NCBI RefSeq assembly: GCF_006715485.1
Contig: NZ_VFNH01000003.1
Coordinates: 744,001-808,000, forward strand
Direction of reading: 5' to 3'
From: Herbaspirillum sp. SJZ107
GTDB taxonomy: Bacteria; Pseudomonadota; Gammaproteobacteria; Burkholderiales; Burkholderiaceae_D
Length of the DNA: 64,000 nt
In this document: positions 36,028 to 44,074 of the stretch, one piece after another
Layout: every line of letters begins with the position of its first letter
Numbering within the stretch: the first letter of the stretch is position 1
The notes under the pieces: model-generated
The model's input: the letters and a program-made list of their open reading frames with translations, nothing else
Databases searched by the model: none
What the model was told of the DNA's origin: nothing
Translations under genes and position numbers: made by a program

Positions 36028-36483
36028 ATGCTGGACAAGATCAGCAAGAAAATCCTTGCCGAGCTACAAAGCGACGGGCGCATCAGCAACGTCGAACTGG
36101 CGGCACGGGTCAACCTGTCGCCGGCAGCCTGCCTGGAACGGGTGCGCAAGTTGCACGAGTCCGGCTACATCATGGGCTATACGGCCCAGTTGAATCCGCA
36201 GCTGCTGGACGTGTCGCTGCTGGTCTTCATCGAAGTGGTGCTGGACCGCACGACGCCCGAGGTGTTCGACGCCTTCAAGCAGAGCGTGCAGCTGATTCCG
36301 GAAGTGCTCGAGTGCCACATGGTGGCGGGCGGTTTCGACTACCTGGTCAAGGCGCGTGTCAAGGACATGGCGGCTTACCGCGAGTTCCTTGGTAAGACAT
36401 TGCTGCAGAAGGGGGTGCGCGAGACGCACACGTATGCGGTGATGGAAGAGGTCAAGAATACGACCAAGTTGCCGATCAAATAA
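36028..36483 (+). CDS. Lrp/AsnC family regulator, probable activator of putA
   Basis: A 151-residue Lrp-type protein. Seen: the helix-turn-helix with DKISKKILAELQSDGRISNVELAARVNLSP at residues 3-32 (in part), and the RAM ligand-binding domain with HMVAGGFDYLVKARVKDM near 92-109. It is divergent from putA, the classic arrangement of PutR or BkdR-type activators that sense proline or another amino acid. GGAGAG precedes the ATG. Confidence 0.92.
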   Translation: MLDKISKKILAELQSDGRISNVELAARVNLSPAACLERVRKLHESGYIMGYTAQLNPQLLDVSLLVFIEVVLDRTTPEVFDAFKQSVQLIPEVLECHMVAGGFDYLVKARVKDMAAYREFLGKTLLQKGVRETHTYAVMEEVKNTTKLPIK

Positions 36484-36505
36484 AAAACAGACGTTGATAC
36501 ATGCA

Positions 36506-36533
36506 CGTCGCCCCTGCGAAGGCAGGGGCGACG
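36506..36533. repeat. Palindromic extragenic repeat, third copy
   Basis: CGTCGCCCCTGC, GAAG, GCAGGGGCGACG: perfect 12-bp arms around GAAG, 22 bases after the Lrp stop. It belongs to the same family as the units at 6689-6784 and can act as a factor-independent transcript end for the convergent Lrp and LysR genes. Confidence 0.7.
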
Positions 36534-36578
36534 TTTACATTGACGTGGCGAAGGTGACGAGCATTCAGCACACTCGCT

Positions 36579-37559
36579 TTACGCCACCTTCTCCATCCGC
36601 TCATTCGTCTCCGACTTCTGCGGCAGCGTCTTCTGGGCCGAGGCCGACATGCTTTCCAGGTTGTTGCGCAGCCAGCGGTGAGCCGGGCTGCGGCCATCGC
36701 GTTCGTGCCACAGCATGTCGAGGTGCACGGCCGGCAGTTGGAACGGCAGTTCGCGCCACACCAGCGCATCGGCGGCGCCGGTGGAGGCGATCAGGTGCTT
36801 GGGCAGCACGGTGACCAGGTCGGAGTTGGCGACCACGCGGCCGGCGGTGAAGAACTGGTTGACGGTCAGCAGGATGCGGCGTTCGCGGCCGATCTGGGCC
36901 AGCGCCTCGTCGACCAGGCCGTGCGCACGGCCGGAGAAGCTCACCAGCAGGTGGTCGGCCTTGCAGTAGCTGTCGAGTTCGAGCTTGCCCTGCGCCAGCG
37001 GGTGGTTCTTGCGCATCACGGCCACGTACTCGCCCGAATACAGGCGCTCGTGGCGGATCGGCGAACCGGTCTCGTAGGACAGCTGGGCGGCAACGCCGGG
37101 GAAGAAGCCGACGGCCAGGTCGATGTCGCCACGCAGCAACATCGGGCGCGGTTCGCGCGTGGTCAGCGGCACCATGCGGATGTTGACGCCGGGTGCCTCT
37201 TTTTCGATCGAGCGCACCAGCGACGGCAGCCACAGCGCGGCGGTGGCGTCGGCCATGGCCAGGCGGAAGGTGGCCTGGGCCTTGGAGACGTCGAAGGTTT
37301 CCGGCATCACGGCCGCTTCCAGCGCGGCCAGCGCCTGGCGCACCGAGGGCCACAGCGCTTCGGCGCGCGGCGTCGGCTTGACGCCATAGGCGGTCCGGAT
37401 CAGCAATTCGTCGCCGAGACTCTCGCGCAGGCGCTTGATGGCGTTCGAGACGGCAGGTTGCGTCATGGCCAGGTGGCCGGCGGCCCGGGTCAGGTTTTGC
37501 TCGGTCATGACAGCGTCGAAGACACGGAGCAGGTTCAGGTCAAGCGTAAGAAAGCTCAT
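36579..37559 (-). CDS. LysR family transcriptional regulator
   Basis: A 326-residue LysR-type regulator. Seen: the N-terminal helix-turn-helix LLRVFDAVMTEQNLTRAAGHLAMTQPAVSNAI with the usual ALxMTQPAVSxAIKRL, and a substrate-binding domain from about residue 95 on. A C-terminal tail of charged residues (TLPQKSETNERMEKVA) extends past the usual end. Target genes are not evident: it stands divergent from a small membrane-protein gene. NodD/LeuO-type likeness is not certain. Confidence 0.9.
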   Translation of the reverse strand: MSFLTLDLNLLRVFDAVMTEQNLTRAAGHLAMTQPAVSNAIKRLRESLGDELLIRTAYGVKPTPRAEALWPSVRQALAALEAAVMPETFDVSKAQATFRLAMADATAALWLPSLVRSIEKEAPGVNIRMVPLTTREPRPMLLRGDIDLAVGFFPGVAAQLSYETGSPIRHERLYSGEYVAVMRKNHPLAQGKLELDSYCKADHLLVSFSGRAHGLVDEALAQIGRERRILLTVNQFFTAGRVVANSDLVTVLPKHLIASTGAADALVWRELPFQLPAVHLDMLWHERDGRSPAHRWLRNNLESMSASAQKTLPQKSETNERMEKVA

Positions 37560-37712
37560 GGCGATTCGGCGCTAAAGGGTAAACAAGGTGATGACAGTGT
37601 ACCTGATTTCCCATTCACGAACAGCATGAGCACTATCAGGGAACGTAATTAGATTTATATGTTGCGTTGCACTATAGTGATATGGAACTCATCGATATCC
37701 TATATATAAGCC

Positions 37713-37982
37713 ATGTCTTTCGCTGACACCCTGTTCCAAGCGCCGCTGACCGCCGTTCCCTTTGCCCACCTGGTGACCGGCATGGTCCAGTTGACCGTGC
37801 TGGGTGCCGTGCTGATGTTCTTCCGCCCGCTGCTGATCGGCATCGCCCGTGCGCTGGTGCTGGTGGTGCGCCCGCGCCCGACCAAGGACCAGCTGGCAGC
37901 GCGCCGCAAGCTGAACGCGGCCAAGCAGGCCGACCTCGAGCTCGATACCCCAAGCGTGCGGGCCATGGGTTCGCGCTCCTGA
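37713..37982 (+). CDS. Small membrane protein of unknown function
   Basis: An 89-residue protein I do not recognise. Seen: one long hydrophobic segment, HLVTGMVQLTVLGAVLMFF, and a second one, LLIGIARALVLVV, at residues 19-55, then a basic, charged tail. Coding is supported by third-position GC and by a strong terminator 30 bases downstream. It is divergent from the LysR gene, which may control it. Confidence 0.72.
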   Translation: MSFADTLFQAPLTAVPFAHLVTGMVQLTVLGAVLMFFRPLLIGIARALVLVVRPRPTKDQLAARRKLNAAKQADLELDTPSVRAMGSRS

Positions 37983-38011
37983 TAGAATTTACCCGCTTCC
38001 TCCAAGAAAAC

Positions 38012-38041
38012 GGCGCCCGGTAACGGGCGCCGTTTTTTTTC
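38012..38041 (+). terminator. Intrinsic terminator of the small membrane protein gene
   Basis: CGGCGCCCG-GTAA-CGGGCGCCG, a 9-bp perfect stem, followed by eight T residues. Confidence 0.93.
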
Positions 38042-38545
38042 GCCCGTCCGGGCCGTTCCTATCCCCTGTCTAGCCTGCCGCCATTCGCCCTCGTCTGCCG
38101 GCCAGGGTAAGCGATTCTCGTTGTCCACCCCTGATTTCCGGTTACCCGGGTTTTGGTGGATTTTTTCGGCCGGTTGATTTAACAATTAGTCGATAGACGA
38201 TGTAGTGTGCATAAATTCGATTATGCGCTCAATCGAAAGATGCGCCATTAATGGAAGATAATGAATGTAAAATACGCGATATTGATGAGCTACTCCGGTT
38301 TGACGCGTACCCCGGTTTGGGATGATATAAAAATCATAGATAAGAGTAATTGCAGGAACATGCATGAGGTATGGGCTGATAATCGTAGGTTTTGGATGAA
38401 GTTCATAGTAAGTTGCGCATTATGGATGATCTACGGTTACTTTCGATAACATCGAAGATAGGGCCTGCCAGTGGCGTCGGGATGGCGGATGCAGGGGACC
38501 CCTACCCCGAAAAAATGGCAGTCGCGCAGTCAAAAAACCGGGGCG
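38042..38545. other. Gene-poor AT-rich island with an orphan 62-codon ORF
   Basis: No clear gene. From about 38175 to 38450 the base composition is far more AT-rich than the neighbours. A 62-codon plus-strand ORF at 38261-38449 (starting MNVKYAILMSYSG) matches nothing I know. There is an inverted repeat GCATAA-N6-TTATGC at about 38209-38226. It could be decayed transferred DNA or a promoter-rich regulatory region. Confidence 0.45.
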
Positions 38546-38584
38546 AAAAAAAACGCGGCCGCCGGTTGCCCGGGGCCGCGTTTT
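38546..38584 (-). terminator. Intrinsic terminator of the chalcone isomerase-like gene
   Basis: AACGCGGCC and GGCCGCGTT arms, with a loop of 13 bases, preceded by eight A residues on the plus strand (eight T residues on the minus). It is 18 bases after the gene at 38603. Confidence 0.82.
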
Positions 38585-38602
38585 GGAAGGGAAAAGTAAA
38601 GC

Positions 38603-39190
38603 CTAGCGGGCGTCGCCCAGCAGCGCCGGCTTGAGCGAGCGGTCGACCGGCTTGTCGCCCAGCCAGATGCGCAGCAGCGCGTTATAGAAATTGACGTCGG
38701 GGACGCTTTCGATCAGTTTTTTGCCGTTCAGCTCGCACACGGTGCCGCTGCCCGGAATCCAGTCGATGTGCAGCACGTCGCCCTTCTTGAGGCCGTCGAC
38801 GCCGGCAAACATTTCACCGAACTTGCCGATCTGGGCCACGATCTTCTGCTTTTCGGCCTTGTCGACGTTATCGTTGAGGCCATCCATGAAGGCCTTGCCG
38901 AAATCCTCGGACGAGACGTCGCGCGCCATCTGCAGGGTGATGCGGCGTGGGCCGTCCTGTTTCAGGATCTCGGCCAGCGCCTTCGATTTTTCCGGCAGGT
39001 ACAGGCCGGCGGCATAGACTTTGATGACGAACTTGGTGCGCATGCCGGCACCGTTCAATTTCAAGTCCTTGCCCGCGACCTTGTTCGTGTCCTCGAATCT
39101 ATAACCGCTGACATCGACGGCAGCGGCAGCAGGCAGGGCCATCGTCACGGTGAGAAAGGCGCCGACGGCGAGCGTATGCATCCAACGCAT
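38603..39190 (-). CDS. Chalcone isomerase-like secreted protein
   Basis: A 195-residue protein of the bacterial chalcone-isomerase-like family. Seen: signal peptide MRWMHTLAVGAFLTVTMALPAAAA (shown in part: cleavage near 22), GYRFEDTNKVAGKDLKLNGAG near 28-48, the family strand FVIKVYAAGLYLPEKS near 55-70, and IDWIPGSGTVCELNGKKL near 140. No known enzymatic role in bacteria; it is not a flavonoid enzyme by evidence. ATG at 39190 has GAAGGAGA in front; the open frame upstream to 39283 is not used. Confidence 0.85.
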   Translation of the reverse strand: MRWMHTLAVGAFLTVTMALPAAAAVDVSGYRFEDTNKVAGKDLKLNGAGMRTKFVIKVYAAGLYLPEKSKALAEILKQDGPRRITLQMARDVSSEDFGKAFMDGLNDNVDKAEKQKIVAQIGKFGEMFAGVDGLKKGDVLHIDWIPGSGTVCELNGKKLIESVPDVNFYNALLRIWLGDKPVDRSLKPALLGDAR

Positions 39191-39279
39191 GGGGTGTCTC
39201 CTTCTAGTGAATTCAAGCAAGCAAAATGCTGCTTTAGCGCACTCTATCCACAGCGCAGCCAATCGGCAACACCTTGGTG

Positions 39280-39855
39280 TCAATCGTCGGACTTGCGGGT
39301 GCGCTCCCCTGCTTCGCCGTAGGGGTCGTCGTTTTTGCTCTCGATCGCTTCGAGCACGGCTTTCGGATCGGCCGGCTTGGCCAGTTCCTCGGCTTCCCGG
39401 TCGACTTCCGAGCGGACATTCGGCAGGTCGCGCCGCAGCTGGTCGATCAGTTCGATGATCTTGCTGGTCTTTTCTTCGGTGAGCAGGTTGACTTGCAGAT
39501 CGAGGTGGGCGTGATGATCGGCCAGGCGCGACATGCGGTTCTGGCGGATCAGCACTGTTGTCGAGATGACGAAGGCGTTCAGGGTGATGATGCCTTGCAG
39601 CAGCGAAAACGGTGGCGGGTCGAAGGTCTTGAAATGCAGGTCGGTGGCCGTGATGTTAATCAGGATCCAGCACAGGATGAAGCCGATGTTGCCGGCGATG
39701 TAAACCGGACTGCCCAGGAACAGCGCGACCTTTTCCATGAGGCGCTGGGTGGTGGTGACATGTTCTTCATGCCGTGCATAAAACTCGGCAATGGTGCCGA
39801 TGTTTTCGCTGACCGAAGACGGCAGCGCGGAGTGCTGGTCGGTTTCGTCCTTCAT
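39280..39855 (-). CDS. DUF1003 family membrane protein
   Basis: A 191-residue protein with two hydrophobic helices (VYIAGNIGFILCWILIN near residue 50 and a second, FSLLQGIITLNAFVISTTVLI near 80) and a charged C-terminal half. This matches the DUF1003 family, function unknown. ATG at 39855 was chosen; the TTG at 39936 upstream would place the operator repeats inside the coding region. A TATAAA -10 (39887-39892) and an operator-like pair of palindromes lie upstream. Confidence 0.82.
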   Translation of the reverse strand: MKDETDQHSALPSSVSENIGTIAEFYARHEEHVTTTQRLMEKVALFLGSPVYIAGNIGFILCWILINITATDLHFKTFDPPPFSLLQGIITLNAFVISTTVLIRQNRMSRLADHHAHLDLQVNLLTEEKTSKIIELIDQLRRDLPNVRSEVDREAEELAKPADPKAVLEAIESKNDDPYGEAGERTRKSDD

Positions 39856-39900
39856 GGAACCAGCATAGCACGAAGCAAGAAACCCTTTTATATCTCGTAT

Positions 39901-39937
39901 ATTGCGAGCGCAATCAAACATAAATTGCGTATGCAAT
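39901..39937. promoter_or_regulatory. Twin ATTGC-N4-GCAAT operator before the DUF1003 gene
   Basis: ATTGCGAGCGCAAT (39901-39914) and ATTGCGTATGCAAT (39924-39937) are perfect palindromes, each followed by CAAAC, with 23 bp between centres. They overlap a candidate -35 (minus-strand TTGATT, 39912-39917) that pairs with TATAAA at 39887-39892 at a 19-base spacer. This is repressor-like geometry; the regulator is unknown. Confidence 0.65.
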
Positions 39938-40001
39938 CAAACGCGGCATGGTTATTCAGCTTGCATGAAGCGGACCCGGGATCGATAGCGAAACGGCAGA
40001 C

Positions 40002-40031
40002 AAAAAAATGCCGGCCTCGAAGGACCGGCAT
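40002..40031 (-). terminator. Terminator of the rsmD-coaD-fdx unit
   Basis: ATGCCGG and CCGGCAT arms follow a seven-A run on the plus strand, so the minus-strand transcript ends in T residues, 12 bases after the ferredoxin stop. Confidence 0.85.
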
Positions 40032-40042
40032 GCTTTGAAGCT

Positions 40043-40300
40043 TCAGGCTGCCTTGGCAGCGGTCAGGCGTTCGTACTTGGCCTGGAGTTGTTCGCGGCTT
40101 TCGCGCCAAGCGGGATCGAAGGGGATGCAGGCGACGGGGCAGAGTTGCTGGCACTGGGGTTCGTCGAAATGGCCGACGCATTCGGTGCACTTGTGCGGAT
40201 CGATCTGGTAAAACTCCGCGCCCATCGAGATTGCGTCGTTCGGGCACTCGGGCTCGCACACGTCGCAATTGATACAGTCGTCGGTAATCAGCAAAGCCAT
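40043..40300 (-). CDS. YfhL-type 2x[4Fe-4S] ferredoxin
   Basis: An 85-residue ferredoxin. Seen: two cluster motifs, CINCDVCEPECP at residues 9-20 and CTECVGHFDEPQCQQLCP near 38-55, the second with the long insert typical of the YfhL/AlvinFd type with low-potential clusters. It is likely cytosolic electron transfer. It is the last gene after coaD with a 14-base gap, a common Burkholderiales layout. Confidence 0.93.
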   Translation of the reverse strand: MALLITDDCINCDVCEPECPNDAISMGAEFYQIDPHKCTECVGHFDEPQCQQLCPVACIPFDPAWRESREQLQAKYERLTAAKAA

Positions 40301-40314
40301 GGATAACTCGGTCG

Positions 40315-40836
40315 TTATGCCTTCGGAGCGGTCGATGCCGCCGCCGCTGCAGCGGCATTGGCCGCGATTTTCTTCTGCAGCCAGCGGTCGACCGAAGGGA
40401 AGACGAATTTGGAGACATCCCCGCCCAGCATGGCGATCTCGCGCACGATGGTGCCCGAGATGAACTGGTACTGGTCGGACGGGGTCAGGAACAGCGTTTC
40501 GACATCGGGCAGCAGGTAGCGGTTCATGCCCGCCATCTGGAACTCGTATTCGAAGTCGGACACGGCGCGCAGGCCGCGCACGATCACGCGGGCATCGTGC
40601 TTGCGCACGAAATCCTTGAGCAGGCCGGAAAAGCTTTCGACCTGCACGTTCGGATAATGCCCGAGCACTTCGTTGGCGATTTCCAGGCGCTCGTCCAGCG
40701 AAAAGAAGGGTTTCTTGTTCTTGCTGTCGGCCACGCCCACCACCAGGGTGTCGAACAGGCCCGATGCGCGACGCACCAAATCCTCATGGCCGCGGGTCAG
40801 CGGATCGAAAGTACCTGGATAAACGGCTACAACCAT
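40315..40836 (-). CDS. coaD: Phosphopantetheine adenylyltransferase
   Basis: A 173-residue enzyme for the penultimate step of coenzyme A synthesis. Seen: AVYPGTFDPLTRGHEDLVRRA at residues 3-23 with the T/HxGH nucleotidyltransferase motif, and EIAMLGGDVSKFV near 133. The C-terminus ends in an Ala-rich tail. Between rsmD and the ferredoxin. Confidence 0.96.
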   Translation of the reverse strand: MVVAVYPGTFDPLTRGHEDLVRRASGLFDTLVVGVADSKNKKPFFSLDERLEIANEVLGHYPNVQVESFSGLLKDFVRKHDARVIVRGLRAVSDFEYEFQMAGMNRYLLPDVETLFLTPSDQYQFISGTIVREIAMLGGDVSKFVFPSVDRWLQKKIAANAAAAAAASTAPKA

Positions 40837-40926
40837 TGCGGCTCCCTGGAAAATGCACCTGAATAGACGCGCATTATGCCTGAAATTTCGGCAGCCGCCC
40901 CGGTTCAGGGCGGATGTTGCGGTGTT

Positions 40927-41571
40927 TTAGTGCAACTTCAAGAGGTGGAAGTGCACCATGCCGGCTTTGTCGCCACGCACCAGTTCCCATTGTGCCAGCC
41001 ATTCGGGCAGCGCGTCTTCTGCGCCGGCGGTTTCCGGGAACGGCAGGCGGTCGCCCGATTCCGCATATACCAGGCCGCCCGGCTTCAGCAACTGCGCGCA
41101 CAGCGGCAAGGCCTGGGCCAGGAAATCCTGCTGGTAAGGCGGGTCTAGGAAGATCAGGTCGAAACGCTGGCCGCGCTGCGCCAGGTCGCGCGCCGCGCTC
41201 ATGGCATCGGCGCGCAGCACGCGCACCTTGTCGGCCTTCAGTTTGTCCTTGATCGTTTCCAGCTGGCGCACGACCGGGCCGAGGGTATCGATCATGGTGA
41301 TGGCGTTGGCGCCGCGGCTGGCGGCTTCGAAGCCGAGGGCGCCGCTGCCGGCGAACAGGTCGAGGCAGTCCAGCTGGTCCCAGTCGCCGTCGATCTGGTG
41401 CGTGATCCAGTTGAACACGGTTTCGCGGACGCGGTCCGGGGTCGGGCGCAGGCCGAAGGCGTCGAGGACGGGCAGCGGGGTGCGTTTCCAGGTGCCGCCG
41501 ATGATGCGGACTTGTTGCGGCGGGCCGGGACGGCGGGGATACGAGGGGGAGGAGGACTTCTTCTTTTGCAT
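40927..41571 (-). CDS. rsmD: 16S rRNA (guanine(966)-N2)-methyltransferase RsmD
   Basis: A 214-residue methyltransferase acting on small-subunit rRNA. Seen: RIIGGTWKRTPLPV near residue 22, the SAM site LDLFAGSGALGFEAASRG near 70-87, and the N6/N2-methylase motif LIFLDPPYQQDF near 138. First gene of the rsmD-coaD-fdx unit; 90 bases separate it from coaD. Confidence 0.95.
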   Translation of the reverse strand: MQKKKSSSPSYPRRPGPPQQVRIIGGTWKRTPLPVLDAFGLRPTPDRVRETVFNWITHQIDGDWDQLDCLDLFAGSGALGFEAASRGANAITMIDTLGPVVRQLETIKDKLKADKVRVLRADAMSAARDLAQRGQRFDLIFLDPPYQQDFLAQALPLCAQLLKPGGLVYAESGDRLPFPETAGAEDALPEWLAQWELVRGDKAGMVHFHLLKLH

Positions 41572-41616
41572 GGGGCGACTATAGCATGCGCGTTTGGCGC
41601 ATTGGCCGCCCCATGC

Positions 41617-41643
41617 AAAACGCGGCCATCACGGCCGCGTTGT
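41617..41643 (-). terminator. Hairpin after the DUF6279 gene
   Basis: AACGCGGCC-ATCAC-GGCCGCGTT, with four A residues on the left. The minus-strand T run is short, so it is a weak terminator of the lipoprotein gene ending at 41660. Confidence 0.6.
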
Positions 41644-41659
41644 CGATTGACTTGATAAC

Positions 41660-42556
41660 TTATTTGCCCTGGGCCAGCGCGTTGAAATCGCTGATCCAGC
41701 CCTGCATGCGTTTCTGTGCATGGGCTTTCTGTTCCGGCGTGGTCAGGCGGATTGCCGTGACGATGAATTTCGCCGTGTTGTCCACATAGGCGTCGAAGAA
41801 GGCTTTGCGGTCGGGCGCGTCCATGCGGTCGAACATGTCGCGCAGCAGGTTGTGGATGGCCGACATGGTCTGTTCCTTGTTCAGCTTTTCCTGTTGCACG
41901 CGGCGCAGCAGCGCCACGATTTTCTTCTGGCGCAGCGTGCGTTCCTGCAGCCAGATCTCGTTATCCAGCGGACGCGCATCGGAGGCCTTGTGCAGCGCCG
42001 CTTCCTGGTCGCGGCTGAAACTGCCGAACCACAGTTCGAACTGTTCCATCGATTTCTTGAAACGCGCATCCTGCTGGTCCTGCACGCTGCCGCTCATGAA
42101 TTTCTTGCGGAAGTCGGCATTATTTTTGGCGAATTTCTTTTCCATCTGGGCGATCTGGTCGGGCTTGATCGACATCGCGAGATCGGCCAGCTGCGGCAAG
42201 GCTTTGAAGGCCAGCAATTCGGTGCGCGCCTTGATGTCGCGGTAATCGGCCAGCAATTCGTCCTGGGTCACGTTGCCGTCGCCGAGCTGGCGCTGCATCT
42301 TGGTCATCAGCCCGGCATAGTCGCGCAGCTGGGTGCTGCGGTGCCACTGGAACAGGCTGTCGATGTCTTTCTTGACCCAGTCGGACTGGTCGCTATCGAT
42401 ATCGATGTAAGCATTCAACCAGTAGTACAACAAGGTGTCGCCGTGGTTATACGTAAACCGGATCGAACTGCAGCCGGCGGCCAATACCACGACAAACGCC
42501 AGGAACAGCAGGCGCACGCGCTGGAGCAATTGGGGGTGCGTGTTAAACTTTTTCAT
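41660..42556 (-). CDS. DUF6279 family lipoprotein
   Basis: A 298-residue protein with a clear lipoprotein signal: hydrophobic LLFLAFVVVLAAGC, lipobox LAAGC with Cys near residue 29. After that it is helical and highly charged. It matches the DUF6279 lipoproteins, function unknown. It is divergent from glmU, with a 43-base shared gap, and the residue after Cys is Ser, which fits outer-membrane sorting. Confidence 0.83.
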   Translation of the reverse strand: MKKFNTHPQLLQRVRLLFLAFVVVLAAGCSSIRFTYNHGDTLLYYWLNAYIDIDSDQSDWVKKDIDSLFQWHRSTQLRDYAGLMTKMQRQLGDGNVTQDELLADYRDIKARTELLAFKALPQLADLAMSIKPDQIAQMEKKFAKNNADFRKKFMSGSVQDQQDARFKKSMEQFELWFGSFSRDQEAALHKASDARPLDNEIWLQERTLRQKKIVALLRRVQQEKLNKEQTMSAIHNLLRDMFDRMDAPDRKAFFDAYVDNTAKFIVTAIRLTTPEQKAHAQKRMQGWISDFNALAQGK

Positions 42557-42599
42557 TTGGTAATCACTTCAACTTATTCAACTCATCCGAGATCGGCTT

Positions 42600-43976
42600 A
42601 TGAACGTTGTCATCCTCGCCGCAGGCATGGGAAAGCGCATGCAATCCGCACTGCCGAAAGTCTTGCATCCGCTGGCCGGCAAGCCGCTGCTGCAGCATGT
42701 TATCAACACCGCACTCAGCCTCCAGCCGAGTAAATTATGCGTGATTTACGGACACGGCGGCGCAGCGGTGCCGAGTGCGGTTGCCGGGTGGAACGGTAGC
42801 GCCGGCATCGTCATCGATACCGCCCTGCAGCAGCCGCAGCTGGGCACAGGTCACGCCGTCATGCAGGCGCTGCCGCAGATCGATCCGGACGCGCCGACGC
42901 TGGTGCTGTACGGCGACGTGCCGCTGACCACCGCCGCCTCGCTGCAGCGCCTGGTCGAAGCGGCGGGCAGCGACAAGCTGGCGATCCTCACCGTGGTCCA
43001 AGACAACCCCTTTGGCCTGGGCCGCATCGTGCGCGAAGATGGCCGCATCGTGCGCATCGTGGAAGAAAAGGACGCGACCGAAGCCGAGCGCGCGATCAAG
43101 GAAATCAACAGCGGCATCATGGTCATCCCGACCCAGTACCTGGGCGGCTGGCTCGATTCCCTGCAGAACAACAATGCCCAAGGCGAGTATTACCTGACCG
43201 ATATCGTGGCCAAGGCCGTTGCCGCCGGGGTACCGGTGGTGTCGGCCCAGCCGGCGGCCGAATGGGAAGTGGCGGGCGTGAATTCCAAGGTGCAGCTGGC
43301 CGAACTGGAACGCCGCCACCAGCTGAATATCGCCCATGCCCTGCTGGAAGGGGGCGTGACCCTGATGGACCCGGCGCGCATCGACGTGCGCGGCACCCTG
43401 CAATGCGGACGCGACGTCACCATCGACGTCGGCTGCGTGTTCGAGGGCAAGGTCACGCTGGGCGATGGGGTGACGATCGGCGCCCACAGCGTGCTGGTGA
43501 ACACGACGGTCGCGGCCGGCGCCCAGGTCAAACCGTTCTGCCACTTCGAAGATGCCGTGGTCGGCGAGCAATCGGTCATCGGCCCGTACGCGCGCCTGCG
43601 CCCGGGCACGGAACTCGGCCAGGATGTCCACATCGGCAACTTCGTCGAAGTCAAGAACAGCAAGATCGCCGCCCACAGCAAGGCGAATCACCTGGCCTAT
43701 GTCGGCGATGCCGACGTCGGTTCGCGCGTGAACATCGGCGCCGGTACCATCACCTGCAACTACGATGGCGCGAATAAATTCCGCACCACCATCGAAGACG
43801 ATGCCTTCATCGGCAGCGACAGCCAGCTGGTGGCGCCGGTCACCGTCGGCAAGGGCGCGACCCTGGGCGCCGGCACCACGCTGACCAAGGATGCGCCGGC
43901 CGGCAAGCTGACCATTTCGCGGCCCAAGCAATTGACCGTGGAAGGCTGGCAGCGCCCGGTCAAGGTCAAGAAGTAA
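42600..43976 (+). CDS. glmU: Bifunctional UDP-GlcNAc pyrophosphorylase / glucosamine-1-phosphate acetyltransferase
   Basis: A 458-residue enzyme for the last two steps to UDP-N-acetylglucosamine. Seen: uridyltransferase motif VILAAGMGKRMQSALPKV at residues 4-21, then from about 250 the left-handed beta-helix with hexapeptide repeats, and the acetyltransferase segment IGAGTITCNYDGANKF near 380. Together with GlmS at 46069 it covers the ends of the amino-sugar pathway. Confidence 0.97.
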   Translation: MNVVILAAGMGKRMQSALPKVLHPLAGKPLLQHVINTALSLQPSKLCVIYGHGGAAVPSAVAGWNGSAGIVIDTALQQPQLGTGHAVMQALPQIDPDAPTLVLYGDVPLTTAASLQRLVEAAGSDKLAILTVVQDNPFGLGRIVREDGRIVRIVEEKDATEAERAIKEINSGIMVIPTQYLGGWLDSLQNNNAQGEYYLTDIVAKAVAAGVPVVSAQPAAEWEVAGVNSKVQLAELERRHQLNIAHALLEGGVTLMDPARIDVRGTLQCGRDVTIDVGCVFEGKVTLGDGVTIGAHSVLVNTTVAAGAQVKPFCHFEDAVVGEQSVIGPYARLRPGTELGQDVHIGNFVEVKNSKIAAHSKANHLAYVGDADVGSRVNIGAGTITCNYDGANKFRTTIEDDAFIGSDSQLVAPVTVGKGATLGAGTTLTKDAPAGKLTISRPKQLTVEGWQRPVKVKK

Positions 43977-43989
43977 AGCGCGTAATCCA

Positions 43990-44069
43990 CCCTGTGCACA
44001 GCAAAACCACAGGCTGTGCACAGGGCTTACTTGCCCTCTTCCACAATCCTGTCCACATCCTTGTCCACA
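43990..44069. repeat. Inverted repeat and tandem TCCACA motifs after glmU
   Basis: CCCTGTGCACAGC and GCTGTGCACAGGG (43990-44002, 44013-44025) form a perfect 13-bp stem with a 10-base loop, placed as a transcript end for glmU. Then CTGTCCACA (44049-44057) and TTGTCCACA (44061-44069), DnaA-box-like, repeat 12 bases apart, with a third CCACA just before. The DnaA link is weak. Confidence 0.55.
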
Positions 44070-44074
44070 GGATG

